Source of the DNA: an uncultured Chromatiaceae bacterium
GTDB taxonomy: Bacteria; Pseudomonadota; Gammaproteobacteria; Enterobacterales; Alteromonadaceae
NCBI GenBank assembly: GCA_946482615.1
Contig: CAMLSF010000010.1
Coordinates: 1 to 43,140, forward strand
Length of the DNA stretch: 43,140 nucleotides
Reading direction: 5' to 3'
The notes below the pieces were generated by a model. The model was given only the letters and a program-made list of their open reading frames with translations, was not told the origin of the DNA and did not search any database. The position numbers and the translations under genes are program-made. Of the stretch, positions 1 through 7,570 are shown piece after piece. Position 1 is the first letter of the stretch. Every line of letters begins with the position of its first letter.

Positions 1-97
1 GGCGTAAAGTCTCCAGATGGATAAAAAGGAAGGGCGTAAAGAGATCGTAAAGATTGGGGGAAGTGAAAAGAAAAAATGAAAACTCAGGAACGAATAT

Positions 98-121
98 AAA
101 GGGCAGGCGGACCTGTCCTTT
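98..121 (-). terminator. Possible hairpin terminator of the DUF1840 pair
   Basis: A 10-bp inverted repeat (98-107 with 112-121, one G-U pair, 4-nt loop) overlaps the stop codon of the DUF1840 gene that ends at 120. Read on the - strand, the hairpin is followed by an AT-rich stretch and not by a clean T run, so termination is plausible but not proven. The remaining bases from 1 to 97 hold no gene that I can support. Confidence 0.35.
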
Positions 122-419
122 ACTCCCAACTCACATTACTCTGTCCAGCCACCGCCTTTTGCAGCAGTTCAATTAAAGGCAAAGCGCGGTGATGCAAGCT
201 GACGGAAGCGTCCGGGCTGTGGCCGGTTTTGGCCATAATGCTTTCTTCGGGCCAGTACTGCATTTTTTCCTGCAGGCTGGCTAAATGTTTAGCTACATCT
301 TCAGCATATAAAGCACCTGGCACTTTGCCGCTGTGCCCCATCATATGTAGCAGTTGCACTGCGACCTGACCAAATAAGGTGACAGGGGCTGAATCTTTGG
401 AATGAAAAGTCACTAACAT
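120..419 (-). CDS. DUF1840 family protein (copy 2 of a tandem pair)
   Basis: A 99-residue cytoplasmic protein of unknown function, recognised as DUF1840 by its opening MLVTF, the segment with LFGQVAVQLLHMMGHSG, the APGALYAEDV-like segment and the final RALPLIELLQ stretch. I start it at the ATG at 419 and not at the in-frame upstream codon at 437, because AGGAG lies 8 nt before 419 and family members begin with MLVTF. It lies 42 nt downstream of a second DUF1840 gene on the same strand and is probably cotranscribed with it. The two differ mainly in the charged middle part (about residues 45-75), while both ends are alike. DUF1840 proteins have no assigned biochemical role, and I do not propose one. 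Confidence 0.85.
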   Translation of the reverse strand: MLVTFHSKDSAPVTLFGQVAVQLLHMMGHSGKVPGALYAEDVAKHLASLQEKMQYWPEESIMAKTGHSPDASVSLHHRALPLIELLQKAVAGQSNVSWE

Positions 420-461
420 AAGCAGACTCCTGACCACAGAAACCTGACTTAAGTATATGTT

Positions 462-767
462 CTATTCCCAGCTAACACCTTTTTTCTCCTTCACGGCTGC
501 CTGCATTAATTGAATAAGTGGCAAGGCTCTGTTACGCAAAGGAATAGTTGCCGGATTATCTCCCTGCAGATCAGCAGAAGCAGGTATAGGTTCTGCGGGC
601 TGCAAAGATAACTCCAGTTGCAATTGAGCCAAAGCTGCAGGTACATCTTCGGCATAAAAAGCGCCAGGCGCTTTAGGCTGGCGGCCCATCAGTTCTAACA
701 ACTGAAAAGCAATATGGCCAAACATCTGCACTGGTGCACTGGCGCTGGATTTAAAGGTAATTAACAT
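462..767 (-). CDS. DUF1840 family protein (copy 1 of a tandem pair)
   Basis: A 101-residue protein with the DUF1840 pattern: MLITFKS at the start, MFGHIAFQLLELMG, PGAFYAEDVPAAL, and RALPLIQLMQ near the C-terminus, ending in VSWE like its neighbour. The open frame extends upstream to 851, but the ATG at 767 is preceded by an AGAGG-type ribosome site and matches the family start, so the longer form is not used. It is the upstream gene of a two-gene unit and lies divergent from the Ig-repeat lipoprotein gene across a 162-nt gap that must hold both promoters. The tandem arrangement looks like a local duplication followed by divergence. The function is unknown. Confidence 0.85.
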   Translation of the reverse strand: MLITFKSSASAPVQMFGHIAFQLLELMGRQPKAPGAFYAEDVPAALAQLQLELSLQPAEPIPASADLQGDNPATIPLRNRALPLIQLMQAAVKEKKGVSWE

Positions 768-929
768 AAGCCTCTGATCCTGATAGACATAAAACACCAG
801 CATGCGCTGTTCAGCTGTAAAGCTCAAGTAGATGCCACTGAGCCTATACAAAAGCCCCGTACCTCTTTAGAATTCAATAAAATCTGCAAATTTTTACATA
901 AGCTAACGATCTGGTTACAAGGATGATGT

Positions 930-2804
930 ATGACAGTGTTGCCGCGTTTTTTGTCTGGTTTGTTTTTAGTCTTTCCTCTGGTGTTTTTAACCGCCTGTGG
1001 TGGTTCCGATAAAACTGAAGACGCCACTGCTGTAACTGTAGGTGCCAGTACAACCAGTCTGGATATTGGTTTCCCTGAGCGTTTTACTACTATTTCCGCC
1101 ACTGTCCGGGACGCTGACGGCGAACTGCTGCGTAATGCCACAGTGCAGTTCAGCACCAATTTAGGCAGCTTTAGTGCCACAGAGGCATTGACCAAAACTT
1201 CTGCTGAAACTGGCCGTGGCGGCTCTAATGATGCGGGCAATGGTGTGGCTGCAGTGCGTTTATATCCGGGCCAAAGCGCTGGTTCAGCGACAGTGACCGC
1301 TTATGTCAATGGTGTGCAGACCACTACAACTGTGACTATCGCTGGTACTGCTGCAGAACCAGAGCGGCCAGTACCAGCCAGTATTAGCATTACGGCCAGC
1401 GAACGCGCTATTTTTGTAGCTGGTGTAGGCCAAATGGAAAGCAGCACTATTACTGTGCGTTTACTTACATCTACTGGTGGTGCAGCACAGGACGCACCAG
1501 CAGGAGTAAATAATGTACGGGTTAGCTTTGTCACTCAGCCAAATGGTGGTGAACAGCTGTTTGGCACTCAGGCTTCAGGTCAATTGACACAACACAATAA
1601 AAGCGTGGAGGTGGCAACCAATAATGGTGTAGCAACCTTAACCTTAAGTTCAGGCCAGTTACCTGGTGTTATCGAACTGAAAGCAGAAGCCCTAGACAAC
1701 AGCGGTAAAGACTACAATCCTGCCATTCAGGCAACCAGTTCAACGCTGAGCATCGCCTCCGGCCCAGCTCATTCAATTGTATTTAGCTACCCTGTTGAAG
1801 CGGCGATTCAGAATATGGGAAACGGTACATACAGAAGACAAGGCGGGTTATTGGTGACCGATCGTTATGGCAACCCGGTAGCTGATGGTACTGTGATCAA
1901 TTTAGGCGTCATTGATAGCGTGCTGCTATCAAACCGGGCACCACAGATTAATTATGGTTTTGGTAGTACAGTGGTTGATGGTAATGCTTCAACAACTGTA
2001 GGCTCTGCCTTACTGACTGATTTAAGCAACGCATTGTTTCAAAGTGCAAATATTACCCGGAACAATGCTTCTCGTTTTATTGAAGCTCAGGATCGGGTAC
2101 TGATATTTAATGCTCAGGCTGCCGATAAAAGTCGCTTTGTTGCCACGTCACCCACTCAAAGCTCAGTGCTGCCAGTGAATAAAGCCTTTCAAAACTCAGC
2201 CACCGGACTTGAATACATCGTTGGTGCTTCGCTACTAGGTGCTCAAGTTTCAGGCGTAGACCCAGACAAACCAGAGCCTGTCAGTGGTCAGACTGTGGTC
2301 ACGGATGGAGCCGCCAGCTTTTATCTGACTTACCCTGCGAATGTGGACAGTATACATGCAGGGTGTGTAGACACTTCACTTGAACGCCGTTTCGCGCCTG
2401 TCGGCTCTGCACAGGTTTGGGTTGTTGCAGAAACCAGCGGCAACAGCGCAACAACTATAGATAATCAAATATGTTTCAGTTCTATCAGGCCTGCAAGCAT
2501 AATCAGTGACTCAGGTAGCAACAGTATTAGCGGCAGCACCACATTAAACCTGCGGCTGCAAGATGCAGGCTCAGTGCCTCTACCTTACACAAGCTTTGAT
2601 TCAACAACGACTATCACTCAAAATTCGGGAGCATTGGCCGTAGTTGTAGGCAACTGTAATAGCGGTACGGAGAAGAGGACAAACAGATTTGGTCAGTGCA
2701 GCTTACCCATTACCGTAACAGGGGGGGCAACAGGCGATGGAGCAACAATCACACTTCAGGTACCAAATGGAGAAACATTCACGCTAACAGTGAGGATTCC
2801 TTAA
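930..2804 (+). CDS. Lipoprotein with bacterial Ig-like (invasin-type) repeats
   Basis: A 624-residue exported lipoprotein. A hydrophobic signal sequence ends in a lipobox LTAC with the lipidated Cys at residue 23, followed by GGSDK. The rest is Ser/Thr/Gly-rich beta structure resembling Big_1-type Ig domains: one at about 32-140 (with phrases such as VRDADGELLRNATVQFST), a second at about 148-270, a third from about 275 (LLVTDRYGNPVADGTVINL), a less regular central part, and a last one at about 515-624. Cysteine pairs near residues 475-515 and 575-590 could form disulfides. AAGGA lies 8 nt before the ATG. Such proteins are usually surface or periplasmic adhesin-like or scaffold proteins. No enzyme motif is seen, and the exact role is unknown. 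Confidence 0.8.
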   Translation: MTVLPRFLSGLFLVFPLVFLTACGGSDKTEDATAVTVGASTTSLDIGFPERFTTISATVRDADGELLRNATVQFSTNLGSFSATEALTKTSAETGRGGSNDAGNGVAAVRLYPGQSAGSATVTAYVNGVQTTTTVTIAGTAAEPERPVPASISITASERAIFVAGVGQMESSTITVRLLTSTGGAAQDAPAGVNNVRVSFVTQPNGGEQLFGTQASGQLTQHNKSVEVATNNGVATLTLSSGQLPGVIELKAEALDNSGKDYNPAIQATSSTLSIASGPAHSIVFSYPVEAAIQNMGNGTYRRQGGLLVTDRYGNPVADGTVINLGVIDSVLLSNRAPQINYGFGSTVVDGNASTTVGSALLTDLSNALFQSANITRNNASRFIEAQDRVLIFNAQAADKSRFVATSPTQSSVLPVNKAFQNSATGLEYIVGASLLGAQVSGVDPDKPEPVSGQTVVTDGAASFYLTYPANVDSIHAGCVDTSLERRFAPVGSAQVWVVAETSGNSATTIDNQICFSSIRPASIISDSGSNSISGSTTLNLRLQDAGSVPLPYTSFDSTTTITQNSGALAVVVGNCNSGTEKRTNRFGQCSLPITVTGGATGDGATITLQVPNGETFTLTVRIP

Positions 2805-2846
2805 TCGAGCCAGAAGCATTAGAAATACGAGCTCGCGTAGGCTTTT

Positions 2847-4358
2847 TTACTTCAGCGGTAAGCTAATCTCCGCCTGAAAACCACAGACTATACCTGACGC
2901 TGCATAGCTGTTTTGCAGCGTCAGCTTGCCACCACAACTTTCCACAGCTCTTTTGGCAATACTTAAACCTAAGCCCACACCGTCTTTTTTGCTTTGGCCG
3001 CGGAAAAAAGGTGTAAAAAGTTTAGCTAAATCCGCATGCGCCACACCAGGTCCCTGATCAGAAATACAGATCTGCACCTGTTGCTCTTGCTGCAAAAGCT
3101 CCACTGTGACTTCTGTATTTGGCGGGGTAAATTTAATGGCATTGCGGATCAGGTTTTCCAGTGCCCGGTAAAGCAAGTCAGGATCGGCCTGCACCAACAC
3201 TGTGGTGTCCGCTTTTACCAGCAGTTGTTTATGCTGCGACAAGGCCTCAAGCCGACCATCTTCAGCCACAGACTCCAGTAACTCCAACAGATCCACTGGC
3301 TGTAACTTTACTGCAGCTGCGCCACTTTCCAGCCGTGAATAGGTCAGAATCTCTTCCACCAGCGCATTGAGTTTCTGAGTTTCGGCTTCGACTTTATCCA
3401 GCACCATGGCGCTTTCTGACGGCGTTTGCCGGGCCAGCCCCACCAAAATTTGTAAACGCGCTAAGGGCGAGCGGAATTCGTGAGAGACATCATGCAATAA
3501 GCGGCGCTGACCACTGATGGCCTGTTCGACACTTTTGGCCATCTCATTAAAACTGCGCGCCACAGCACCAAATTCATCGCGCCGCCCTGTCACTTTAGGG
3601 CCCAGCTGAGTCAGCCACTGATCGGATGCCAGTGACTGTAAGGCACGTTTTAATTGCCGCACCGGCGAGGCAAAATACCAGGCCAGCCATAAGCTGACAG
3701 ATAAACTGGTGAGCAGAATAGCGGCCAGTAAAAATGCCGGATGAAACCAGACAGGTGGCATAGCCAGAGTGGCTTTTACCGCCATACCACGCATTTCGGG
3801 AGGTGGTCCTTTGTCACCAAAACCTGTGGGACCAAAAGGCTGCACAGCTTCATCAGGAGGAGGACCATGGGGCCTGGCCGCTGCGGAACTCTGAACATCA
3901 ATACGTTGTGCCGGCACTGAGCTGGTTGCCATTATGCCTCTGCCGCTACGTAACCATTCCAGTAAAAATTCGTGGCGCGGCACAGCCAACAAAGACCAGC
4001 TGCGGCCTGCATTGTCCTGAACTTTATACTCGGGTTGCTCTTTGAGTAATGCTGCCCAGTTTGGCGGCACATCACGCTGCAGGTAATCTTCACCTTTATC
4101 GTTGAGCAGCAGGATTTTGTCACGGGACATAGGATCATCTTCCCAGCGCTGCAATACATCACCGAGTAGTTTGATACCACCTGAGTCCATCATCAGTTGA
4201 GCAGAGCCTAACACCAGACGCAGCTGCGGCCCTATCCAGACAGGCCTGGGTTCATCGTCCGTAGAACGGCTGACTTCGTTGACAGCCCAAACTAAGGTAC
4301 CCGCCAGAATTAACGCGCCCCAAAAGGCCAATAAGAACTTCCAGAATACCTGACCCAT
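2847..4358 (-). CDS. CpxA-like sensor histidine kinase
   Basis: A 503-residue membrane sensor kinase. Order: TM1 at about 8-26, periplasmic region at about 27-205, TM2 at about 206-229, HAMP at about 229-283, HisKA with phosphoacceptor H293 in HDVSHEFRSPLARL, then HATPase_c with an N box (ENLIRNAIKF), DQGPG and GVGLGLSIAK. The family autophosphorylates in response to envelope signals and passes phosphate to an OmpR-type regulator. That regulator is encoded 2 nt upstream, so the two are cotranscribed. The periplasmic part carries an unusual Pro/Gly-rich stretch at residues 163-190 just before TM2. Architecture resembles CpxA, but no CpxP homologue is nearby, so the stimulus cannot be assigned. 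Confidence 0.9.
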   Translation of the reverse strand: MGQVFWKFLLAFWGALILAGTLVWAVNEVSRSTDDEPRPVWIGPQLRLVLGSAQLMMDSGGIKLLGDVLQRWEDDPMSRDKILLLNDKGEDYLQRDVPPNWAALLKEQPEYKVQDNAGRSWSLLAVPRHEFLLEWLRSGRGIMATSSVPAQRIDVQSSAAARPHGPPPDEAVQPFGPTGFGDKGPPPEMRGMAVKATLAMPPVWFHPAFLLAAILLTSLSVSLWLAWYFASPVRQLKRALQSLASDQWLTQLGPKVTGRRDEFGAVARSFNEMAKSVEQAISGQRRLLHDVSHEFRSPLARLQILVGLARQTPSESAMVLDKVEAETQKLNALVEEILTYSRLESGAAAVKLQPVDLLELLESVAEDGRLEALSQHKQLLVKADTTVLVQADPDLLYRALENLIRNAIKFTPPNTEVTVELLQQEQQVQICISDQGPGVAHADLAKLFTPFFRGQSKKDGVGLGLSIAKRAVESCGGKLTLQNSYAASGIVCGFQAEISLPLK

Positions 4359-4360
4359 AA

Positions 4361-5044
4361 TTAATATCTGTGCATCAGTTGGTAACCTTTGCCACGTACA
4401 GCTTCAATCCAGGCTTGTTGGTCTTCTCTTTTACCGAGCTTTTGCCGGATATTACTGATATGCACATCCAGGCTGCGGTCGTACTGAGTTAAGGTTTTGC
4501 CTAAAGCCTGCAGCGATAATTCGGCTTTGCTGACCAGCCGCCCCGCCTGACAAGCCAAAACCCAGAGCACACTGAATTCGGCCCCTGTTAACTGAATTTG
4601 TTGGCCATTGACCCAGGCCTTACGTGAGCCTGGCTCCAGTGTTAAAGGTCCAACCCTGACTTCGGTAGGTTCATCCTGCTGTTGTTGCACCCGGCGTAAA
4701 ATAGCCCGGATACGAGCTACCAGTTCGCGGGGTAAACAAGGTTTGGCGACATAATCGTCTGCGCCCAGTTCCAAACCCAGCACTTTGTCTATGTCATCCC
4801 CTTTGGCGGTCAGCATAATAACAGGCACTTTGGAATGCTGACGAATCTGACGCAACAACGATATGCCATCTAAACCCGGCATCATCACATCCAACACCAA
4901 CAATTCATAATGACCAGCAACAGCCTTGCGCAAACCCTGTTGGCTGTCATTGGCCACCTGCACCACAAAGCCCTCACGTTGTAAGTAAGTACTTAACATC
5001 GAGGTCAGTTCCTGGTCATCATCAATCAGCAATAAAGGGTTCAA
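4361..5044 (-). CDS. OmpR/CpxR-like response regulator
   Basis: A 227-residue response regulator. The receiver domain (about 1-118) has the acidic pocket at D8-D10, phosphoacceptor D52 in LLVLDVMMPG, T79 and K101 in VAKP. The C-terminal winged helix (about 130-225) has the family pattern LTGAEFSVLWVLACQAGRLVSKAEL and ends with VRGKGYQLM. When phosphorylated by the kinase encoded 2 nt downstream it should bind promoters as a dimer. The SMP-30-like gene ends 89 nt upstream on the same strand, so either read-through or a promoter in that gap is possible. Confidence 0.92.
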   Translation of the reverse strand: MNPLLLIDDDQELTSMLSTYLQREGFVVQVANDSQQGLRKAVAGHYELLVLDVMMPGLDGISLLRQIRQHSKVPVIMLTAKGDDIDKVLGLELGADDYVAKPCLPRELVARIRAILRRVQQQQDEPTEVRVGPLTLEPGSRKAWVNGQQIQLTGAEFSVLWVLACQAGRLVSKAELSLQALGKTLTQYDRSLDVHISNIRQKLGKREDQQAWIEAVRGKGYQLMHRY

Positions 5045-5133
5045 GGGCTGGCACTCCGGTTTTCATTGGCCGCAGTTTAACCTTAAGCTGCTCAGTAATA
5101 GAGCAGCTTTACATTTCTATACACAGCTTTTGC

Positions 5134-6132
5134 TTACACTGCAGCTTTTAGCTTAATCCGCAATAAATAGCTGGAGGCTGTGATATACAAATAGTCTTTA
5201 TTCAGGCTTAAAGCCACATTGGCCGCTGCAACACCGGTTTGAATAGTGCCCAGATGTTCGCCTTTGGCGTTAAACACCAGTACACCACCCGGCCCTGTTG
5301 CGAATAAATGGCCTGAAGGCAATACCTTTAAACCATCAGGTAAACCGGGTTTAGTGTTCACCCAGGCCGTGGCGTCAAAAAACAGCTGTCCTTCGCCCAC
5401 AGTGCCATCAGCAGCCAGGGGATATTTCCACCACTGCGCTGCTTTTGGGTCAGAGTTGGCCACATATAACCATTGTTCATCCGGCGATAAAGCCAAACCA
5501 TTAGGACGGGTCAATTGATCAGTCACCAAAGTGACATCCCCCCCTTTGAGCCAATACACCCCATTAAAAGCCAACTGCTTTTGTTTGGAGTCATCAGCGT
5601 CTTTTAAACCATAAGGTGGATCAGTAAAGAGGTAGCTGCCATTGCTGTGCTGCACCAGATCATTAGGGCTGTTAAACAACTTGCCCTGATACTGCGTAAC
5701 AAGGCTTTGATACTCCGGGCCTTTTTCGCTGACTGACTTCAATACCGCTAAGCGTCTGTCGCCATGTTGTGCCAAGACTAGCTGGTTGTTCTGGTTAAAA
5801 ATCAACCCATTGGAACCTTCTTTAATGGAAGGTTCATCAATAAAACCTGTATGGCCGGAAGGGCTCAGATACAAAGTTAAACCCTCTTTCGCATTCCAGC
5901 GCCAGACTTTGTTGTCAGGCACATCGGAAAACAAAATATCGCCGGTTTTGGGTTCAGCCACTGGGCCTTCGGCCCATCGAAAACCTTCGGCCAACAACTC
6001 CAACTGAGCATCAACGGCAACCAGTTGACTAAGCTCAGGCTTCAGTTGTTGCACCGGATTAGCCGGAATAGGGGATGGATTGGCAAAAGCCAGAGAAGAT
6101 GTAAAAAACAGCAGCGCTACACTATGTTGCAT
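5134..6132 (-). CDS. SMP-30/gluconolactonase/LRE-like protein, exported
   Basis: A 332-residue beta-propeller of the SMP-30/gluconolactonase family with an N-terminal signal peptide (hydrophobic run ending SLAFA, mature start NPSP). Recognisable pieces are EGFRWAEGPVAEP, GDILFSDVPDNKVWRW, GSNGLIFN, SPNDLVQHSNGSYLFTDPPYG, RPNGLALSPDEQWLYVANSD and PDGLKV, which supply the acidic and Asn metal ligands typical of the family. The likely reaction is hydrolysis of a sugar lactone or similar ester in the periplasm. The frame also opens at a GTG at 6141, but the ATG at 6132 has AAAGG at good spacing and gives the cleaner signal peptide. It lies divergent from the Fur-box operon. Confidence 0.82.
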   Translation of the reverse strand: MQHSVALLFFTSSLAFANPSPIPANPVQQLKPELSQLVAVDAQLELLAEGFRWAEGPVAEPKTGDILFSDVPDNKVWRWNAKEGLTLYLSPSGHTGFIDEPSIKEGSNGLIFNQNNQLVLAQHGDRRLAVLKSVSEKGPEYQSLVTQYQGKLFNSPNDLVQHSNGSYLFTDPPYGLKDADDSKQKQLAFNGVYWLKGGDVTLVTDQLTRPNGLALSPDEQWLYVANSDPKAAQWWKYPLAADGTVGEGQLFFDATAWVNTKPGLPDGLKVLPSGHLFATGPGGVLVFNAKGEHLGTIQTGVAAANVALSLNKDYLYITASSYLLRIKLKAAV

Positions 6133-6327
6133 CCTTGTCACCTTTGTTCTGTTGGACTAGCACCAATGTAGCATTGTTAGCGCAACCAAAGCACTGGCAT
6201 AACAAGATAAACTTAGTTTCTGCTTTACGTTTTTCTGACTCAGTCTTCGGACACCAACACCCTGAACTCCAAAAGTAGCGATAACGAAGCAGCAACAACT
6301 AAATCAGTGCCTTGCGAAAATCTTGCA

Positions 6328-6346
6328 AATAAGAACAATTCTCAGT
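6328..6346 (+). promoter_or_regulatory. Candidate Fur box within a sigma70-like promoter
   Basis: The 19 bases AATAAGAACAATTCTCAGT match the palindromic Fur pattern AATGAGAATNATTCTCATT at 15 of 18 defined positions. They lie in the 17-nt spacer between a possible -35 (TTGCAA, 6323-6328) and -10 (TAGCAT, 6346-6351), about 30 nt before the GTG start of the PepSY gene. Iron-loaded Fur bound here would block the operon, so iron-limited expression is predicted. The site is inferred from pattern only. Confidence 0.6.
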
Positions 6347-6375
6347 AGCATGGCAGCTGTTTTTGAGGGGGTACT

Positions 6376-6984
6376 GTGAAGAGTTCAGCTTTAGCTCGGT
6401 GGATGCGTTGGTTACATACCTACAGCGCTATGTTGGTTTTGTTACTGTTGTTATTTTTTGCCATCACAGGCATCACTTTAAATCACCCTGAACTGAGCAG
6501 TAACCTGGGGAAAACCAGTCAGCAACTGCAGTTGGAGCTGCCGGAACAATTGCCGGATCTGTTAACTCTGCCTGAGGATCAACAACAAGCAGCTCTGGCT
6601 TTGTATCTGGATTGGATAAAGCAGGAACAGCAGTTACAAGGCGGTTATAACCTGAATTTTTCGCCTGAAGACGAGCTGCTGGAAATCGATTTTAAACGCC
6701 CTGCCGGTTATGCCGCTGTGGTGATTGATTTAGCAGAGCGCACTGCTGAACTGGATACTGAATTTGCTGGTTATCTGGCCCTGGCCAATGACTTACATAA
6801 AGGCCGTTATGCAGGCAGCAGCTGGAAATGGCTGATTGATATTACCGCTGTATTTTGTGTGTTATTTGCCTTGTCGGGCTTTTATTTATTGTGGCGTCAG
6901 CCGAACCGAAGGGATTTTGGCAATGCCACAGCAGTCGCTGGTGTGGTGTTGGCTTTGGTTGCTTATATAGCGTCGTTTCACTGA
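6376..6984 (+). CDS. PepSY-associated TM helix protein
   Basis: A 202-residue inner-membrane protein of the PepSY-TM type. It has an N-terminal TM at about 15-35 preceded by RWMRWLHTYSAM, a periplasmic segment at about 36-150, and two C-terminal TMs at about 152-172 and 183-200. The sequence LHKGRYAGSSWKWLIDITA before TM2 is characteristic of the family. It starts at GTG (6376) with GAGGGG 6 nt upstream. Relatives are often encoded with TonB-dependent siderophore receptors and may act as ferric or haem reductase-like or accessory proteins in iron uptake. The upstream Fur box fits that. Its last codons (TCG TTT CAC TGA) form the first unit of a 19-bp tandem repeat. Confidence 0.82.
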   Translation: MKSSALARWMRWLHTYSAMLVLLLLLFFAITGITLNHPELSSNLGKTSQQLQLELPEQLPDLLTLPEDQQQAALALYLDWIKQEQQLQGGYNLNFSPEDELLEIDFKRPAGYAAVVIDLAERTAELDTEFAGYLALANDLHKGRYAGSSWKWLIDITAVFCVLFALSGFYLLWRQPNRRDFGNATAVAGVVLALVAYIASFH

Positions 6985-7057
6985 TTTAGATTCGTTTCAA
7001 TGATTTAAAGTCGTTTCGATGATTTAGAGTCGTTTCGATGATCTTAAGTCGTTTCAC
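6973..7057 (+). repeat. 19-bp tandem repeat, about 4.5 copies, starting at the stop codon
   Basis: Four full units begin at 6973, 6992, 7011 and 7030, and a partial fifth begins at 7049. The consensus is TCGTTTCGATGATTTAGAG. The first unit encodes Ser-Phe-His-stop of the PepSY gene, so later units repeat the end of that gene and each carries a TGA. Units differ at a few positions, mostly after TCGTTTC. The repeat fills almost all of the gap before the DUF2271 gene, whose ribosome site follows at about 7060-7066. Confidence 0.9.
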
Positions 7058-7071
7058 TTAGAGGGAAGTCT

Positions 7072-7566
7072 ATGTACAAGTATTTAGTCGCCGCCTTGTT
7101 GTTTTGTTGTGGCTCAGCTCTGGCACAACAGCAGCTGGAAATTCAGGTCGAACTGCCAAAAATAGAGACCGGCACTTATCACAGACCTTATGTGGCGGTA
7201 TGGATTGAAAATGAACAACAGCAACCTGTGCGTTTAATCGAAGCCTGGCTGGAAAAACCGGACTGGATTAAAGACTTACGCCGTTTCTGGCGCAAACTGG
7301 GCCGCAGCGAACCTCAGTTAGTGGATGCGAAAACTGGCGCGACCAAAGGGCCAGGCAGTTACAAAGTGCGCTGGGATGGTAAAGACGAACAAGGCAAAGC
7401 AGTGGCTGCAGGCAACTACGTACTTTTTGTTGAAGCAGCCCGTGAACAAGGCGGCCGTAATCTGGCCAAACAGGCATTTACATGGGACGGCAGCGCCGTT
7501 CAGATCGAAATAAAAGCCAGCAAAGAGCTGGGCAAAATTCAACTTACTTCTGTACAGGGAAACTAG
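7072..7566 (+). CDS. DUF2271 domain-containing exported protein
   Basis: A 164-residue protein with a signal peptide (LVAALLFCCGSALA, mature start about QQQLEIQV) and one DUF2271 domain over nearly all the rest. Family hallmarks are YHRPYVAVWIEN, WLKDLRRFWR-like WIKDLRRFWRKLGR, and GKDEQGKAVAAGNYVLFVEAAREQGG, which resembles a FlgD-like beta-sandwich. The start has GAGGGAA about 6 nt upstream. It lies between a PepSY-TM gene and a DUF4198 gene with only 4 nt to the latter, so the three are one transcript under the Fur box. The set recurs beside iron-uptake genes in many Gammaproteobacteria. The biochemical role of DUF2271 is not known. Confidence 0.85.
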   Translation: MYKYLVAALLFCCGSALAQQQLEIQVELPKIETGTYHRPYVAVWIENEQQQPVRLIEAWLEKPDWIKDLRRFWRKLGRSEPQLVDAKTGATKGPGSYKVRWDGKDEQGKAVAAGNYVLFVEAAREQGGRNLAKQAFTWDGSAVQIEIKASKELGKIQLTSVQGN

Positions 7567-7570
7567 TCCA

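Noticed and set aside
824..1240. A 138-codon frame on the - strand across the start of the Ig lipoprotein gene
   Set aside because: It covers the signal peptide and first Ig domain of a convincing gene on the other strand, with low-complexity translation.
2808..2848. A possible terminator after the Ig lipoprotein gene, ending in T6
   Set aside because: Only 4-bp stems (TACG/CGTA or AGCC/GGCT) precede the T run, too weak to call, although the T run itself is clear.
6133..6141. GTG at 6141 as start of the SMP-30-like gene
   Set aside because: No ribosome site precedes it at proper distance, whereas the ATG at 6132 has AAAGG and yields a typical signal peptide.
6973..7057. The 19-bp repeat as a short CRISPR or small-RNA repeat array
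   Set aside because: Units are directly adjacent without spacers, vary in sequence, and no cas gene is present. Tandem duplication of the gene end explains it.
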